Assembly: GCA_964529265.1 (NCBI GenBank)
Contig: CAZGVW010000288.1
Span: 55,244-119,243, forward strand
DNA: 64,000 nucleotides
Source of the DNA: CAZGVW01 sp964529265
GTDB lineage: Bacteria > Planctomycetota > Phycisphaerae > Phycisphaerales > UBA1924
Reading direction: 5' to 3'
Shown here piece by piece: positions 8,500 to 17,336 of this stretch. The position numbers were made by a program, and so were the translations under genes. The notes beneath the pieces are model-generated. The model ran no database searches. It was not told where the DNA came from and saw only the letters and a list, made by a program, of their open reading frames with translations. Position 1 is the first letter of the stretch, and each line of letters opens with the position of its first letter.

Positions 8500-9759
8500 T
8501 CAACCCCATCCGCCGAGCAGCAGCGCCAGGTCCGGCCCGGCCACGACGCCGTCTCCATCGAGGTCTGCGCTCGCATCGCTCGTTCCCCACGCCCCGAGCA
8601 GGATCGCGAGGTCAGCCGCGCCGACCGTTCCGTCGCCGTCGAGGTCCCCGGTTGGTCGCGGCCCAAGGTTCCAAAACACCTCCACCGCCTCGGAGCCGAG
8701 ATTGCCGGTTACGAGATCCACGAGTCCGTCGAGGTCGAGGTCCGCCGCGACAACGAACGCCGGGTTGCCTTCGGTGACATATCGCGCCGCCCCGCCGAAC
8801 CCTCCATCACCGAGGCCCGGAAGCACGGCCAGCCCGTCCCCGCCGACGTTCGCAACCGCAAGGTCCATGTCGCCGTCGCCATCAAAATCCGCGAGCGCCA
8901 CCGCGTGGACCACGCGCCCTGTGAAATGGCCGCCGATCCGCGTGAACGCTCCGCCGCCGGTGTTCAGCAGCACGGAGACCCCCTTGCTCAACCCGTCCGC
9001 GGTGACGATGTCGAGGTCTCCGTCGCCGTCGAGATCAGCCGCGGCTTCGTGTCGCGGCGTATCGCCGAGGGCATACTGCGATGGCAGTCCGAACCCGCCG
9101 GCGCCGTTGTTCAGGAGCACCGCCAGCGAATCGCCGGCGCGATTGGTCGCGAAGAGATCCGGCCTTCCGTCTCCCGTCAGGTCGGCCGCGGAGACCGAAC
9201 CCGGCTGCGCGCCGACCGGAAGCGCCTGGCCCGCTGCGAAGGCGCCGAATCCATCGTTGAAGAGCGTCGAGACGTCGTGCGACTCGTTGTTGGCGGTGGC
9301 GAGGTCGAGATCGCCGTCGCCATCGAGGTCAGCCGCGGCCACCGTGCGCGGCTGGCTGCCCACGGGCCACGCGCCTCCGAACGTGAACGAGCCGAAGCCA
9401 TTGTTCACCAGCACCGTCACCGTGTTCGCATCGAGCGACCAGTTCGGCGCTGCGATGTCGAGGTGCCCATCTCCGTCGAGGTCGGCCAAGGCGTGCACCC
9501 GCGGCGCGGGCCCGACCGGGAAGGCGATGGGCTCTGAAAAGGAACGCCCGCCGAGGTTCAGCGCCACCACCACCACGTCCGACACCGAGCAGGTCGCCAC
9601 GAGATCGGGAAGTCCGTCGCCGTTCAGGTCGCCTGCCCGCACGGCGGTAGGGGATGGGGGAACGATGCCGACGTGCCCGGATTGGAAGAGAACAGCCGCC
9701 TGCGCCGCGGCGGCGCACGTCCACGACGCCATGATCATTGACGCCGGTCGTCTCACCAC
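8500..9759 (-). CDS. secreted FG-GAP/VCBS repeat protein with C-terminal dockerin-like repeats
   Basis: A 419-residue exported protein. Seven calcium-binding FG-GAP motifs (such as ADLDGDGDLDLA and ADFDGDGDMDLA) are evenly spaced, which fits a seven-bladed integrin-like propeller. The C-terminus carries a dockerin-like pair, GDLDGDGTVGAADLAILLG and ADLDGDGVVAGPDLALLLG. I prefer the GTG at 9759: AGGA lies six bases upstream, and it gives a signal peptide (MVRRPASMIMASWTCAAAAQA). ATG codons at 9738 and 9732 are alternatives. It is the most downstream of three related minus-strand genes. A role in surface adhesion or matrix is inferred. Confidence 0.82.
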   Translation of the reverse strand: MVRRPASMIMASWTCAAAAQAAVLFQSGHVGIVPPSPTAVRAGDLNGDGLPDLVATCSVSDVVVVALNLGGRSFSEPIAFPVGPAPRVHALADLDGDGHLDIAAPNWSLDANTVTVLVNNGFGSFTFGGAWPVGSQPRTVAAADLDGDGDLDLATANNESHDVSTLFNDGFGAFAAGQALPVGAQPGSVSAADLTGDGRPDLFATNRAGDSLAVLLNNGAGGFGLPSQYALGDTPRHEAAADLDGDGDLDIVTADGLSKGVSVLLNTGGGAFTRIGGHFTGRVVHAVALADFDGDGDMDLAVANVGGDGLAVLPGLGDGGFGGAARYVTEGNPAFVVAADLDLDGLVDLVTGNLGSEAVEVFWNLGPRPTGDLDGDGTVGAADLAILLGAWGTSDASADLDGDGVVAGPDLALLLGGWG

Positions 9760-9782
9760 GGCCCGTCCTGCAAGACAGACAC

Positions 9783-11135
9783 TCAGGGATTGTTCAGAAA
9801 CGCACCCAGCAACAGCGCGACATCCATCGCTCCGACGCTCCCATCGCCGTCCAGATCGCCCGGGCATGGCGCCGGCGGGCAGGGACCCCACGCGCCCAAG
9901 ACCAGCGCAATATCCTCGCCGCTCAGCAGCCCATCGGCGTTCTGATCCCCGAACACGGGGCTCTGCACCGTCTCGTTGAGCAGAATGGCCAGTTGCCCGG
10001 GGCCTCCGGTGTTGGCGCACGCCGCGGCGATGTCCAGGTCGCCATCCGCGTCGAGGTCGCCGGCGGCGAGGTACTTGACGTCGATCGCCGCCGTCAGCGC
10101 CACCGCCGGCTCGAACTGCCGGCCGATGAGACGCCGGGCGATGTACACGCTGCCGCCGAGATCGCCGGAAGCGATGTCGCGCCGTCCGTCGCCATCGACG
10201 TCAAGCGCGATCACGTGCTCGGGCGCGATGCCCACATCCATCGCCGTATGCGTCGGAAATGCGAAGCCGTCGTTCCACGCCACCCGGACCTGGTTCGCCG
10301 AAAGGTTCGCGATGAGCAGGTCGATCTGCCCGTCGGCATCGACGTCGGAGGCCTCGACCGAGCGCGGCCGCTGCCCCGCCGCGAACTCGAAGAGCCGCTC
10401 GAACCCCAGCCACTCCCCGCCCTTGTCTTCGCCCAGATTGCGGAAGATGTGAATCGCCACCCGGCGCTCATCGCACACCGCGAGATCCAGCAGCGAGTCT
10501 CCATCCAGGTCCGCCGCGGCGACCGCAATCGGGCGGGCCGGAACGGGCAGGTCAATCTCCACCGCCGGCTCAAAAAAGCCGTTCCCGTCGCCCAGCGTGT
10601 ACGCGATGGTGTTCACGTCGTCGTCGCTCACGCCGTAGTTCGCGACGATGAAGTCCTCGTGGCCGTCCCCATTGATATCCGCGATCTCCACCCAGTGCGC
10701 GTTCACGCCGACACCCTGCGTCGTGCGCGCCATGAATCCCAGCCACTCCGATCCCACGCCGCCGCGGTTCATGAGATATCGCACGGCGCTCGGCGGCCCG
10801 CCCGAATCCGCGACCGCCAGGTCCGGCGCCCCGTCCTCGTTGAAATCCCCCGCGGCGATGATCCGCGGCTGAATCGCCAGCAGGATCTCGTCGGGCCCGA
10901 CCATCTGACCGCTCCCGGCCACGTTGAGCATGATCGAGATCTTGCCTGTGAACCGGTTCACGACCGCCGCGTCGAGGTCGCCGTCCTGATCCAGGTCCGC
11001 CAGCGCCACACAGCGCGCAAAATGCCCCGCCTCGAAGACCTCCGCTTCGGCGAACTGAACCTGCGCGTGCGCAGCGCTCACCGAAAACCAGCATGTCGCC
11101 CACGCCGCGGGCGCAAGACCCCACTTCAACATCAC
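9783..11135 (-). CDS. secreted FG-GAP/VCBS repeat protein with C-terminal dockerin-like repeats
   Basis: A 450-residue exported protein. A signal peptide ends near SAAHA (cleavage after about A24). Seven FG-GAP motifs follow: ADLDQDGDLDAA, GDFNEDGAPDLA, ADINGDGHEDFI, ADLDGDSLLDLA, SDVDADGQIDLL, LDVDGDGRRDIA and GDLDADGDLDIA. These fit a seven-bladed propeller. The C-terminal dockerin-like pair is GDQNADGLLSGEDIALVLG and GDLDGDGSVGAMDVALLLG. It has the same architecture as the next downstream gene, 23 bp away, so the two are probably tandem paralogues in one transcript. Function is unknown; surface display or calcium-dependent binding is inferred. Confidence 0.88.
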   Translation of the reverse strand: MMLKWGLAPAAWATCWFSVSAAHAQVQFAEAEVFEAGHFARCVALADLDQDGDLDAAVVNRFTGKISIMLNVAGSGQMVGPDEILLAIQPRIIAAGDFNEDGAPDLAVADSGGPPSAVRYLMNRGGVGSEWLGFMARTTQGVGVNAHWVEIADINGDGHEDFIVANYGVSDDDVNTIAYTLGDGNGFFEPAVEIDLPVPARPIAVAAADLDGDSLLDLAVCDERRVAIHIFRNLGEDKGGEWLGFERLFEFAAGQRPRSVEASDVDADGQIDLLIANLSANQVRVAWNDGFAFPTHTAMDVGIAPEHVIALDVDGDGRRDIASGDLGGSVYIARRLIGRQFEPAVALTAAIDVKYLAAGDLDADGDLDIAAACANTGGPGQLAILLNETVQSPVFGDQNADGLLSGEDIALVLGAWGPCPPAPCPGDLDGDGSVGAMDVALLLGAFLNNP

Positions 11136-11251
11136 GCGCGTCCCCTGCGACCGCGGCAGACAACCGTCGGTCAGAAACGCATCGTAAGGGCCGGCAAGGC
11201 CCTGATAAAGGGGGAACTGCGGATTTCAGAACCCGAACACGGACCTACGGG

Positions 11252-12925
11252 TCAGGGCACGTCCTCAATGACCAGCAACCACTGGTCTACCGGCACGTTG
11301 TTCAGCGTCTGAACCACCCCGGACGGCCACCGGATCTCGACGGTGTCGGCCATCGAGGCGCCGCCCAGTCCGAAATGCACTGGCAGCATGTGCTGCGTCA
11401 GGTAGCCGGACCCGCTCTGGACCTCGCGGATCTGCGTCAGTCCGCCCGCCGTGACGGTCACCCGGGCGCCGATCGCCGAGCGATTCGATACCACTCCCTC
11501 CAGTTCCAGGATCAGCCAGTGGTTGCCATTCGCCAGGTCGTTCCGGATAAGGAAGTTCTCAGTCGCGTTGACGAGATAGCAATCAAGGTCGCCGTCGGCG
11601 TCGAAATCAGCCCAGGCCGCTGCCCGGCCATCGGTGACATCCCCCGTGAGGGGGCCAGCGTCAATGGACGTGAAATTCCCAGCACCATCGTTCTGAAACA
11701 GGAAATTCGGCGTAAAGGCATCCACCACGAAGAGATCCAGATCACCGTCGTTGTCGTAGTCCACCCAGGAGCAGTCCCGGCTCTGGGCGTTGTCGGCGAG
11801 CAATCCGACGGTCACATCCGTAAAGACCCCGCCGCCATCGTTCCGCGCCAGGCGGTTGTTGCCGCCGAATCCGTTGACTCTCAAATTCGCGATGTAGAGG
11901 TCAAAATCACCGTCGTTGTCGTAGTCGCCCCATGCGGCGCCGCGGCTATTTTCGGTTCCCCCGAGGGGGCCCCCGGTCAGGCGCGTCCAGGCGCCGCCGC
12001 CGTCATTCCGGAAGAGCCGGTTCACCGCGAGGAGCGGCGGCTCGCCCGCCGGGCCCGGGTGCCCATTGCACAGATACATGTCCTGATCGCCGTCGTTATC
12101 GAAATCGCACACGGAAATGCCGCGGCCGACGCCGACATCCGCGAGGATCGCCGGCGTGTCGTCTGTGAAGGTCCCGTCGCCGTTGTTCCGGAAGAAGCGG
12201 TTGGTGTCATCCGAGCCCAGGTGAGCGGCGATGTACAGATCGAGGTCGCCATCCCGGTCGTGGTCGATCCACGATGCCCCGCGCGCGAGTTTTCCGGAGA
12301 GATCGATGCCGTCCGAGAGCGGTGAGGCGTCCGTGAAGACAAAGCCACCCTCATTGCGGAGCAGGGCGCTTCCCTGGCTGGCGGTGACGTAGAAATCCAT
12401 GTCGCCGTCGTTGTCGTAGTCCCCCCACACGCCGCGACCGTCCAGATTCGATCCTGCGCCGCCGAAGGCGGCTTCGATGGGCGGCGACCAGTCGCCGAGC
12501 ACGATCGCCAGATCGCTGCTGTTGACGGTGCCGTCGTCGTTGAGGTCAGCCGCTTCATTATCCGTTCCCCACGCGCCAAGGATGAGCGCCAGGTCGAAGG
12601 CCGTCACGAACCCGTCGTCGTTGATGTCCCCCTGGTGCTTCTCCCCCGGCACGCCGAAGGTCGCCTCGAAGAACTGGCCGCCACCGTCGTTGCGGAAGAG
12701 CCTGCGGCGAATGCCCCAGTTCGTGACAGACAGGTCGAGGTCGCCGTCGCCGTCGGCGTCCACCCAGGCGCCGCCGCGCCCCTCGTAGCCGAAGTTCTTC
12801 AGAACCGGGATGGAAACGTCCGTAAACGCCGCGGGAGGCGGACCTGCGAGGGCGCCGGCAGCGCCCTCAAGAAGCAGCCACAGCGCAAGCGTCGCCCGTC
12901 CCCCAATGGCCAGCCGTCCCGACAT
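11252..12925 (-). CDS. secreted FG-GAP protein with internal dockerin-like module and ASPIC/UnbV domain
   Basis: A 557-residue exported protein of the CRTAC1-like type. The signal peptide ends near GALA (about residue 27). The first FG-GAP motif is VDADGDGDLDL (55-65). A dockerin-like pair follows at about 99-147 (GDINDDGFVTAFDLALILG and ADLNDDGTVNSSDLAIVLG), then six more FG-GAP motifs, seven in total. An ASPIC/UnbV domain ends the protein (IGARVTVTAGG, EIRWPSGVVQTL). The internal position of the dockerin-like module is unusual; the two neighbouring genes carry it at the C-terminus. I chose the ATG at 12925 because the signal peptide starts there. Confidence 0.85.
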   Translation of the reverse strand: MSGRLAIGGRATLALWLLLEGAAGALAGPPPAAFTDVSIPVLKNFGYEGRGGAWVDADGDGDLDLSVTNWGIRRRLFRNDGGGQFFEATFGVPGEKHQGDINDDGFVTAFDLALILGAWGTDNEAADLNDDGTVNSSDLAIVLGDWSPPIEAAFGGAGSNLDGRGVWGDYDNDGDMDFYVTASQGSALLRNEGGFVFTDASPLSDGIDLSGKLARGASWIDHDRDGDLDLYIAAHLGSDDTNRFFRNNGDGTFTDDTPAILADVGVGRGISVCDFDNDGDQDMYLCNGHPGPAGEPPLLAVNRLFRNDGGGAWTRLTGGPLGGTENSRGAAWGDYDNDGDFDLYIANLRVNGFGGNNRLARNDGGGVFTDVTVGLLADNAQSRDCSWVDYDNDGDLDLFVVDAFTPNFLFQNDGAGNFTSIDAGPLTGDVTDGRAAAWADFDADGDLDCYLVNATENFLIRNDLANGNHWLILELEGVVSNRSAIGARVTVTAGGLTQIREVQSGSGYLTQHMLPVHFGLGGASMADTVEIRWPSGVVQTLNNVPVDQWLLVIEDVP

Positions 12926-13022
12926 GCTCACCACCCTCTCCCGCCGCCCTCTTCCGGCGGCGAAGCCCTTCACGAGGCCTTGACAGAGAGTGTACGGGGC
13001 CGCGACCCTCGGGCAAGGGCGC

Positions 13023-13056
13023 AGTGACCTCTCTTGTGCGCCAATTCATGGTCACT
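13023..13056. repeat. palindromic-arm motif, copy 1 (direct repeat with 13105-13138)
   Basis: The pattern is GTGAC, five variable bases, TTGTGCGCCAA, four variable bases, TGGTCACT. The outer arms AGTGAC (13023-13028) and GTCACT (13051-13056) are inverted repeats. A second copy with identical internal spacing lies exactly 82 bp downstream. Both copies sit in the 395-bp gap between the divergent ASPIC/UnbV gene and the 653-residue exported protein. It could be a regulator binding site, inferred from placement and symmetry only. Confidence 0.6.
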
Positions 13057-13104
13057 CCGGTCAAACCTCCGGGCCGGCGCAAACCGCGCCGCCCGTCCGA
13101 TCGT

Positions 13105-13138
13105 CGTGACGGTGTTTGTGCGCCAAAGCGTGGTCACT
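13105..13138. repeat. palindromic-arm motif, copy 2
   Basis: The second copy of the motif at 13023-13056. It has GTGAC at 13106-13110, TTGTGCGCCAA at 13116-13126 and TGGTCACT at 13131-13138. The five-base and four-base spacers differ from copy 1, while the three conserved blocks are identical. That pattern fits a binding site better than a recent duplication. The rest of the gap shows no gene I can support. Confidence 0.6.
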
Positions 13139-13320
13139 GCCGAACGAGCCGAATAAGAAAGGGCAGCCGCGCATTCTTCCTGTGCGGGCTGGCGCTTCTG
13201 GGCGCCCACCCGATCGGGGGCGCCCGGTCACCCGGGCTGGCATGTCCCGACGGGAATCGAACGCTTGGACCTGTGGCGCCGCCCCGACGCGGCAAACGGC
13301 ATGACTGGGAGGAACGCCCC

Positions 13321-15282
13321 ATGTTCACAGCACGGTCCCCAATGCTCTTCGCCTGCGCGATTATCGCCGCGGTCCCGCTCGCGCGGGCGGCCGGCGCCCC
13401 GCAGATCCCACCCCAGGAGGAAGGTCCGCAGATCGTCACGACCCGCCTGGTGGACGGAAAGATCGAGATGCGGGATGCGCAATCTGGCGTTCCGCTGATC
13501 ATGCCGCGCGACATCGCGCTGCACCGGCCCAAGCCGAACAGCGACAGCATGATCCCCACGATCGAGCTGCGCACGCAGCCGGCGGGCTTCGATCTGGTCT
13601 ACCGCTACCACAACAACGGCAACGGTCCGAAACGTCTGGGCGCGATGGCGATCGGCGTCATCACGCTGGGCGACCGGGTGACCTACCTGGACATGGAGCA
13701 CGACACCAAGCCGATGCAGGCGGACGTGCGCCGGCCGAACGATTACAAGCCGCGCGTCTATCCGCGGCACCTGTATTCGCCGGTCTCCGTGGTGTACAAC
13801 TCGAACTACGCCATCGGCGTCTCGTTTCACTACCCGGTGCTCGAGTACAAGCACGATGTGCGGTTCGAGCTGTACAGCCCGGGCGGCTCGTCCTCGATCG
13901 GCGAGGGCGGGCGCGGCTGGTGCGTGGATGTTCGAGCCCAGACCATGGGCGGAGAGCACCCCATGGACTACATCACGCACGAGGCGAAACTCGTCCCGGG
14001 CGAGAGCCGCACGTACGTGATCTCGGTGCGCGTCGCGAAGAACACCGATGAGTGGATGCGCACGCTGCTTCCGTACCGGAACTACTTCCGTGCGCTCTAC
14101 GGCATGCCCCGGTATGAGCGCGACCCGCGACCCATTCAGGGCGTCACTGTGGCGGGCACCTGGGTGCTCTCCCAGTCCAACCCCTACGGCTTCGTGCGCG
14201 ATGACCGCCGCCCGGACCGCCTCGGCTGGCGGCCGTGGGCCGATGCGCTCGCGGCGCGATCGGGCGACTGGCGCCGCATCATGATCTGGGCGCCCTCGGG
14301 CGTGTTCCGGAACAACCCGGAGCTGAACTTCCCGTTCAAGTTCACGTCCTTCTGGATGGAGGGCGCCTCCCACAACCACAACATGGGTGACGCCGTGACG
14401 CAGTTGCGCCGCGTGCCCGCTTCGGGGATCGACCTCGGCCTGTGGTGGGGCCGCTCCGCTCAGGTGATGCGCCAGTGGGAGGCGTCCTCGGCGGAGGCAT
14501 TCGATCCTGACAACCCGGACCACGTGTCCCGCGGCTTCGCGGAACTCGACATCGCCGTGCAGTCGGGCGCCACGATGATCGGCCTCGACGCCTTCGCGCA
14601 CGGCTTCAGCCCGAACTGGAAGCTGTACCGCTGGATGCAGATGATGTACGACCGGCATCCCAACGTGCCGCTGAAGTTCTGCACCGAGGGGCGGTCCGTT
14701 GACTTCATGCATGCCATGGCGCCGACCTGGATGGAGTTCTACGAGTGGCCGGGCGCCAACCCCACCGTCAACACGATGCGCCTGGTGACGACGCCCTTCT
14801 ACCTGGCCGACTTCCTGAACCCGGGGCATGAGACTTGGGCGGGTCTGGCGTTCAACCGGATGGAAGTGGCGCTGCGGCGACCCGTGACGCCGGCCGAGAT
14901 CCGCGCGGAGATCGAGCACGCTGCGGAAATGGGCTACGTGCCGGTGATCTTCGATGAGCGGCCGGTGGAGGCCTCGCTGGTCGCCGCGGAGTCCTGGACC
15001 GAGACGGTGCCCGCCGACCTCCAGCCCGGCGCGATCGCCTCGAACAGCGACGATGGCGGCCCGGCGGAGGACCGCGGCGATTCGCAGCAGCGCCGACCGG
15101 CGGGGCCGCTCCGCCGCGGATACACGATCATCGATGGCGGCAAGATCTACCTGACCTTCTCCCGCCGCGCGTTCTTCGTGCCAAGTGGGGCGCGGTCATT
15201 CCGGCAGTTCGTGCCGCTGACGATGGAGGAGGCGCAGGAGCGCGTTGCCAACAGCGATTACGTGGACGAGCGCCGACGCTGA
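13321..15282 (+). CDS. unrecognised exported protein, possible TIM-barrel (glycosidase-like) domain
   Basis: A 653-residue exported protein that I do not recognise. The ATG at 13321 has GGAGG eight bases upstream and begins a clear signal peptide (MFTARSPMLF to LARA, cleavage near residue 23). Residues about 30-230 look like a beta-rich domain (YRYHNNGNG, YLDMEHDTK, FELYSPGG). Residues about 260-560 alternate hydrophobic strands and helices (IMIWAPSGVF, GIDLGLWWGRS, GATMIGLDAF, VPLKFCTEGR, YVPVIFDERP), as in TIM-barrel glycosidases, with many Trp, Asp and Glu residues. I infer a carbohydrate-active enzyme at low confidence. Codon and base composition match the surrounding genes. Confidence 0.6.
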   Translation: MFTARSPMLFACAIIAAVPLARAAGAPQIPPQEEGPQIVTTRLVDGKIEMRDAQSGVPLIMPRDIALHRPKPNSDSMIPTIELRTQPAGFDLVYRYHNNGNGPKRLGAMAIGVITLGDRVTYLDMEHDTKPMQADVRRPNDYKPRVYPRHLYSPVSVVYNSNYAIGVSFHYPVLEYKHDVRFELYSPGGSSSIGEGGRGWCVDVRAQTMGGEHPMDYITHEAKLVPGESRTYVISVRVAKNTDEWMRTLLPYRNYFRALYGMPRYERDPRPIQGVTVAGTWVLSQSNPYGFVRDDRRPDRLGWRPWADALAARSGDWRRIMIWAPSGVFRNNPELNFPFKFTSFWMEGASHNHNMGDAVTQLRRVPASGIDLGLWWGRSAQVMRQWEASSAEAFDPDNPDHVSRGFAELDIAVQSGATMIGLDAFAHGFSPNWKLYRWMQMMYDRHPNVPLKFCTEGRSVDFMHAMAPTWMEFYEWPGANPTVNTMRLVTTPFYLADFLNPGHETWAGLAFNRMEVALRRPVTPAEIRAEIEHAAEMGYVPVIFDERPVEASLVAAESWTETVPADLQPGAIASNSDDGGPAEDRGDSQQRRPAGPLRRGYTIIDGGKIYLTFSRRAFFVPSGARSFRQFVPLTMEEAQERVANSDYVDERRR

Positions 15283-15510
15283 CGCACCGCGGCGCGGCCA
15301 AGAGAGATCGAGCCGGCTGCGCCGCGCGCCGGAACGTCCGACGGAAAAATCTTCATCGATTCACGATGTCGGTCTGAGAGATCAGGCCCTCCTCGCGCTG
15401 AGTGCATACGAAGGGGACGCATCGGATCGCGTGATCCGGCGCCCCTGAGTCTGGGGGCGAGCGCGGCGACGCTCCGCGCAGCCCTGCCTCAGCCCGAGGA
15501 GGTTTGAATC

Positions 15511-16188
15511 ATGAATCGCAAGATGCAGATCGGCGCCGGCGCCGCGGTCGGGGTGTTTGCGTTTGCCGCGTCGGCGGGCGCGTTTGTCGTCGATGGCCGC
15601 TACTTCGACACGACGACCTGCGACAACAACGGTGAACGGATCGCGGTCGAGGAACTGGGCTTCCAACCTGTGTTCCCCCTCGACGAGACGATCTTCGCCG
15701 TGGCCATTCCCACGGATCTCTCCGCATGCCCGGCTGACGACGATCCGATGGTCCAGAACTTCCTGATCGAGATGACGAACACCTCCGGGCGGCGATGGAC
15801 GGACCTGTTCTACGTCGGCGACGCGCAGACGCAGTTCTCGAACGTGGACGGGTTCGCCACCACGGATGAGGCGCCGCCGCCCGGCTCGCTGCTCACGTTT
15901 GCGTTCCGCATCGACGCGAAGGGCGACAACCGGCCGCTCATCACGGAGACCGGGGCCGAGGATGGCGTCTTTGCCCCCGGCGAGACGTGGCTGTTCGTCG
16001 TCCAGGACTACGTCAACCAGTTCAATGCCAACCCCGCGGATTTCAGTTCGCTTGATTTTGCGGGCGGCTCGCTTGCGCCAGGCTCCTCCGCGAGCATCGT
16101 GCAGTTCGTCGTCCCGACGCCGGGAAGCGTGGCGGCGGCCGCGGCTGCGGGCCTCGTTCTGATCCGGCGGCGCCGCGCGGCCCCATGA
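15511..16188 (+). CDS. exported protein with PEP-CTERM-like sorting tail
   Basis: A 225-residue protein. It has an N-terminal signal peptide (MNRKMQIGAG to ASAGA), a beta-rich middle without a recognised domain, and a C-terminal VPTPGS motif followed by a hydrophobic helix and RRRR. That three-part tail is the PEP-CTERM layout recognised by exosortase. GAGGAGG at 15496-15502 gives a strong ribosome-binding site. The 228-bp gap upstream shows no other feature. Downstream, an imperfect hairpin at 16232-16256 without a T-tract lies between this gene and the convergent epimerase. Extracellular-matrix or surface localisation is inferred. Confidence 0.75.
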   Translation: MNRKMQIGAGAAVGVFAFAASAGAFVVDGRYFDTTTCDNNGERIAVEELGFQPVFPLDETIFAVAIPTDLSACPADDDPMVQNFLIEMTNTSGRRWTDLFYVGDAQTQFSNVDGFATTDEAPPPGSLLTFAFRIDAKGDNRPLITETGAEDGVFAPGETWLFVVQDYVNQFNANPADFSSLDFAGGSLAPGSSASIVQFVVPTPGSVAAAAAAGLVLIRRRRAAP

Positions 16189-16266
16189 ACACCCACGGAC
16201 TTTCTCCTCACACCAACATGGCGGTCCGGCGTCGAAGGGCGCCGGTTCGCCTTCGAATGGACCGAT

Positions 16267-17274
16267 TCAGCACGGAACGGCAAGCCGGTCGCGCAGCCAG
16301 TCCCACTGCAGGCGAAGGCCCTCGTGGAACTCCGTGCGAGGCTCGAACCCGAGCTCGGCGCGGCTGCGCGTGAGGTCGGCGAACGTGTGGGCCACGTCGC
16401 CGCGCTGCTCCGGCAGTCGCTGCACTCGGGCCGGACGGCCCACGACCTCCGCGACAGCGTCGATCATGCCGCTCAGCGCCACGGGATGCTCGCCGCCGAG
16501 GTTCCACGTCCGACCGGGGCAATCGCGGGCGCGATCCAACGCAGCGAGCGCGCCCGCGACGATGTCGTCGATGTACGTGTAATCGCGGCTTGACGTGCCG
16601 TCGCCGAACATGGGGACGGGCTCGCCCGCGGCGATGATCCGCATGAAGCGGGCGATCGCGAGGTCGGGCCTCTGGCGCGGGCCGAACACGGTGAAGAATC
16701 GCAGGGACACCGCCGGCAGGCCGTAGACGCGCGTGTACGTGTGCACCATGAGTTCGCAGGCGCGCTTGGTCGCGGCGTATGGACTGATCGGGGCGCTGGC
16801 GTCGTCCTCTTCCGAGAAGGGCACATCGGAGCGGTTGCCGTAGACGCTGCTGGACGACGCCAGCACAAACCGGGGCATCGTCGTCCGGCGGGCCGCCTCG
16901 AGCAGGTTGACCGTGCCCTCCACGTTGACCTGGGAATACAGGCCCGGCTCCGCGAGGCTGGCTCGCACCCCAGCCCGGGCGGCGAGGTGCATCACGGCGG
17001 CGGGGCGCGTCCGTTCAAAGAGGGCGCACATGGCCGCGGCGTCGCGGATATCGGCCTCCACGAGGCGGAAGGCCCGGGCGGCGCCGGCCAGTTCCTGCAC
17101 GTTGCTCCGCTTGAGGGCGGGGTCGTAGCAAGGGTCGAAGTTATCGATGCCCACGACCTCCCGGCCGCGGCGGACCAGGGCCTGCGCCACGTGGGAGCCG
17201 ACGAAGCCGGCCACTCCGGTGACGATGACCGGCCCGGTCTCGTCGGAAAGGGGGATGTCAGCGTGTCTGATCAT
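16267..17274 (-). CDS. NAD-dependent nucleotide-sugar epimerase/dehydratase (UDP-glucuronate 4-epimerase-like)
   Basis: A 335-residue extended short-chain dehydrogenase. The NAD-binding motif VTGVAGFVGSH is near residues 18-28, the catalytic SSSSVYG and YAATK elements follow, and RFFTVFGPRQRPD is the substrate-binding segment typical of sugar epimerases. ARAGVRASLAEPGLY resembles UDP-glucuronate 4-epimerases and related GalE-like enzymes. It would interconvert UDP-sugars in the cytosol for polysaccharide synthesis. It is on the minus strand after the SLC13 permease, but an intrinsic terminator at 17337-17372 separates the two, so it probably has its own promoter. Confidence 0.88.
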   Translation of the reverse strand: MIRHADIPLSDETGPVIVTGVAGFVGSHVAQALVRRGREVVGIDNFDPCYDPALKRSNVQELAGAARAFRLVEADIRDAAAMCALFERTRPAAVMHLAARAGVRASLAEPGLYSQVNVEGTVNLLEAARRTTMPRFVLASSSSVYGNRSDVPFSEEDDASAPISPYAATKRACELMVHTYTRVYGLPAVSLRFFTVFGPRQRPDLAIARFMRIIAAGEPVPMFGDGTSSRDYTYIDDIVAGALAALDRARDCPGRTWNLGGEHPVALSGMIDAVAEVVGRPARVQRLPEQRGDVAHTFADLTRSRAELGFEPRTEFHEGLRLQWDWLRDRLAVPC

Positions 17275-17336
17275 GGAGGAGTGTGCGTCAGGGCAGCCGG
17301 CGGGTTCACAAAGTAAGCGAGAGCGGCGTCGGGCTC

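Noticed and set aside
13228..14919. A 563-codon minus-strand frame opposite the 653-aa exported protein
   Set aside because: Composition is typical of an antisense shadow, while the plus-strand frame has a signal peptide and ribosome-binding site.
16232..16256. Terminator between the PEP-CTERM-like gene and the epimerase
   Set aside because: The hairpin has a bulge and no T-tract on either strand, so I did not list it as a terminator.
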